Assembly: GCA_019638795.1 (NCBI GenBank)
Contig: JAHBTB010000002.1
Span: 268,087 to 332,086 of the forward strand
Direction of reading: 5' to 3'
DNA from: Fimbriimonadaceae bacterium
GTDB lineage: Bacteria; Armatimonadota; Fimbriimonadia; Fimbriimonadales; Fimbriimonadaceae
DNA: 64,000 nt
The position numbers and the translations under genes were made by a program. Positions 61,066 to 64,000 of this stretch are shown here, in pieces. Below the pieces are notes generated by a model. It was not told where the DNA came from, searched no databases, and worked only from the letters and a program-made list of their open reading frames with translations. Every line of letters begins with the position of its first letter. The first letter of the stretch is position 1.

Positions 61066-62007
61066 ATGACGGAGTCCATGGAGCAGACGACCCTTGGCCG
61101 GACGGAGCTCAAGGTCAGCCGCATGGGGCTGGGGTGCGGTGGGCACAGCCGCCTGGGTCTGGCCCTGGGCAGGTCGACCTCGGAAGCGGCGGATGTCGTG
61201 CGCGCCGCGCTCGACTTGGGGGTCAACTACATCGACACCGCCGAGTCGTACGGTACGGAGCCGGTCGTCGCCCTCGCCCTCAAGGGCGTGCCGAGAGAAT
61301 CGGTGGTGCTCTCGACGAAGGTCGGGAGCGGCGACGACCAGGGCCCGTTCAGTCCGTCCGTCTATCGCCAACGGGTGGAGGCATGCCTTTCCCGCCTAGG
61401 CACCGACCACATCGACGTGATGAACGTCCATGGCGTCTTGCCGGGTGAGTATGCGCGGGTGCGGTCAGACCTAGCGCCTGTCCTCGTCCGCATGCGCGAG
61501 GAGGGGAAGGTCCGGTTCCTGGGTGTCACCGAGCAGTTCCTCAAGGACACCGCGCACGCTATGCTGGGACAGGCCTTGGCCGAGGACGACTTGTGGGACG
61601 TCGTCATGGTCGGTTACAGTGTGGTCAACTTCTCCGCGGAGGGCCAGGTCATGGACATGGTGAGGAAGAACGGCTGCGGGACGCAGGTCATGTTCGCCGT
61701 CCGAAGGGCGTTGTCGCGGCCTGAGGCCCTGATGGAGTTGATGGACGGTTTGGTCGCTTCCGGCCAGGTCGACCCCGCGTCGTTTGACCGGTCCGACCCG
61801 CTGGGGTTCATGGGCCCGGACCTTGTGGACGCGGCGTACCGTTTCGCCCGGCATGAGTCAGGGATGGACGTCGTCCTGTCAGGGACCTCCTCGGTCGACC
61901 ACCTGCGGGCCAACGTCACCTCGATGAACGCGCCGCCCTTGCCCCCGGAGGTCGTCGCCCGGGCCCGGACGATCTTTGCCCGGGTGGACTCGGTGAGCGG
62001 GAACTGA
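61066..62007 (+). CDS. Aldo/keto reductase
   Basis: A 313-residue TIM-barrel NADP-dependent reductase. The tetrad is visible: Asp and Tyr in YIDTAESYG, Lys in LSTKVG and His in MNVHG. Unusually, the cofactor-binding C-terminal region is less basic than in classical members, and CGTQVMFAVRRAL takes the place of the usual loop. The start may be the ATG at 61066 or the second Met at 61078, which has GGAG before it. The YjbR gene begins 2 bases after its stop. Confidence 0.82.
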   Translation: MTESMEQTTLGRTELKVSRMGLGCGGHSRLGLALGRSTSEAADVVRAALDLGVNYIDTAESYGTEPVVALALKGVPRESVVLSTKVGSGDDQGPFSPSVYRQRVEACLSRLGTDHIDVMNVHGVLPGEYARVRSDLAPVLVRMREEGKVRFLGVTEQFLKDTAHAMLGQALAEDDLWDVVMVGYSVVNFSAEGQVMDMVRKNGCGTQVMFAVRRALSRPEALMELMDGLVASGQVDPASFDRSDPLGFMGPDLVDAAYRFARHESGMDVVLSGTSSVDHLRANVTSMNAPPLPPEVVARARTIFARVDSVSGN

Positions 62008-62009
62008 AC

Positions 62010-62372
62010 ATGGCGACCGTCGCAGACCTCCGCCGGATCGCCCTCTCCTTCCCTGGGGTCGTGGCGGCAGACGGTGAACAACCGGGCTACAACGTCATGG
62101 TGAAGGGCAAGGCGAAGGGCATCGCTTGGGCATGGCGCGAGCGTGTGCACCCTAAGAAGCCGAGGGTGGTCAACCCCGAGGTCTACGCAGTCCGCACGCC
62201 GAACATGATGGCCAAGGAGATGTTGGTCCAGGAGGGTGCCGCGACGGGCAAGTTCTTCACCGAACCGCACTACAAGAACTACCCGGCGATCCTGGTGCGC
62301 CTGGAGTTGGTGGACTGTGACGAACTACGCGAGGTTTTCGAACAAGGCTACCAAAGCGTGCTGCGCAAATAG
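62010..62372 (+). CDS. MmcQ/YjbR-family protein
   Basis: A 120-residue single-domain protein of the YjbR fold, with the typical start MATVADLRRIALSFPGV and a closing LVDCDELREVFEQGYQSV. These proteins resemble DNA-binding folds, but no DNA target is known. It is coupled to the aldo/keto reductase. The 131 bases to atpD contain no gene. The only structure seen there is a 5-pair hairpin (CCGCT with AGCGG) near 62.46 kb. Confidence 0.75.
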   Translation: MATVADLRRIALSFPGVVAADGEQPGYNVMVKGKAKGIAWAWRERVHPKKPRVVNPEVYAVRTPNMMAKEMLVQEGAATGKFFTEPHYKNYPAILVRLELVDCDELREVFEQGYQSVLRK

Positions 62373-62503
62373 CGGTTCCTCGGTGCGTTCAGGTCTAGGC
62401 CGCAACCAAATGACACTATTGCGGGCCGAAACACGGTTTGCCACCGACCCCCGCACGAACCGCTCATGAGAAGCGGGAGGGTGCGAGGATCGGTTTATCA
62501 AGC

Positions 62504-63979
<1,476 letters not shown>

Positions 63980-63988
63980 TCAGCGCGG

Positions 63989-63994
63989 ATTATA
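63989..63994 (-). promoter_or_regulatory. Consensus -10 upstream of atpD
   Basis: TATAAT on the minus strand. The leader of about 45 bases includes a GC-rich inverted repeat and GGAGG. It is close to the window edge, so the -35 cannot be judged. Confidence 0.45.
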
Positions 63995-64000
63995 CCGACG

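Overview
The window is about 64 kb of GC-rich bacterial chromosome, densely packed with coding sequence. No gap between genes exceeds about 210 bases, and I see no rRNA, tRNA, insertion sequence, prophage or CRISPR. The gene content points to a motile, aerobic, diderm heterotroph. It has flagellar genes (motAB, fliS, a fliT-like gene, flgM), F1-ATPase subunits, two outer-membrane beta-barrel type proteins ending in Phe, c-type cytochromes, homogentisate dioxygenase and a GH38 mannosidase. Together with an Mpa/ARC-type AAA ATPase and Deinococcus-like leaderless promoters, this suggests Armatimonadota (Fimbriimonadia-like). That assignment is inference, because no marker RNA is present.

Layout. 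0.1-8.3 kb: malate dehydrogenase, a GT2 glycosyltransferase, a DapA-family aldolase, a CNNM/CBS transporter, an ABC exporter, sigma-54 and riboflavin synthase. 8.3-20 kb: secA, a tandem pair of DUF5916 proteins, the Mpa/ARC-like ATPase, and a two-gene unit of a divergent DnaA-like ATPase followed by a CBS-GGDEF protein. 20-27.9 kb: a heme/metallophosphatase lipoprotein with a DUF1573 partner, then prfB with its programmed +1 frameshift, fliT-like, fliS, gapA and a cation/proton antiporter. 28-38.8 kb: a lipoprotein, a VOC protein, a DnaJ-WD40 fusion, a Gfo/Idh-DppA operon, a LON-domain protein, a GAF-PAS histidine kinase and the rpsF-ssb-PGI/PMI operon. 39-50 kb: an STN-like periplasmic protein, a sugar-nucleotide/deacetylase/HD operon, serS, an FG-GAP protein and a GH38 mannosidase. 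50-64 kb: dprA-like, ruvC, mutL, motAB, flgM behind a c-di-GMP-I riboswitch, hmgA, two lysozyme-like paralogues, atpC, a cytochrome lipoprotein, an aldo/keto reductase, a YjbR-like gene and atpD.

How it works together. Motility is the strongest theme. fliS, motA and flgM each carry a sigma-28-like promoter with the same unusual 16-base spacer, and the flgM leader folds as a GEMM (c-di-GMP-I) riboswitch with a GNRA-capped hairpin. c-di-GMP sensing would therefore feed into the anti-sigma-28 factor. A CBS-GGDEF protein in the same window could make the ligand. Many starts lack a Shine-Dalgarno sequence and sit 5-10 bases after a TANNNT-type -10 box. Convergent neighbours repeatedly share their stop codons in a CTAG or TTAG overlap, leaving no room for conventional terminators.
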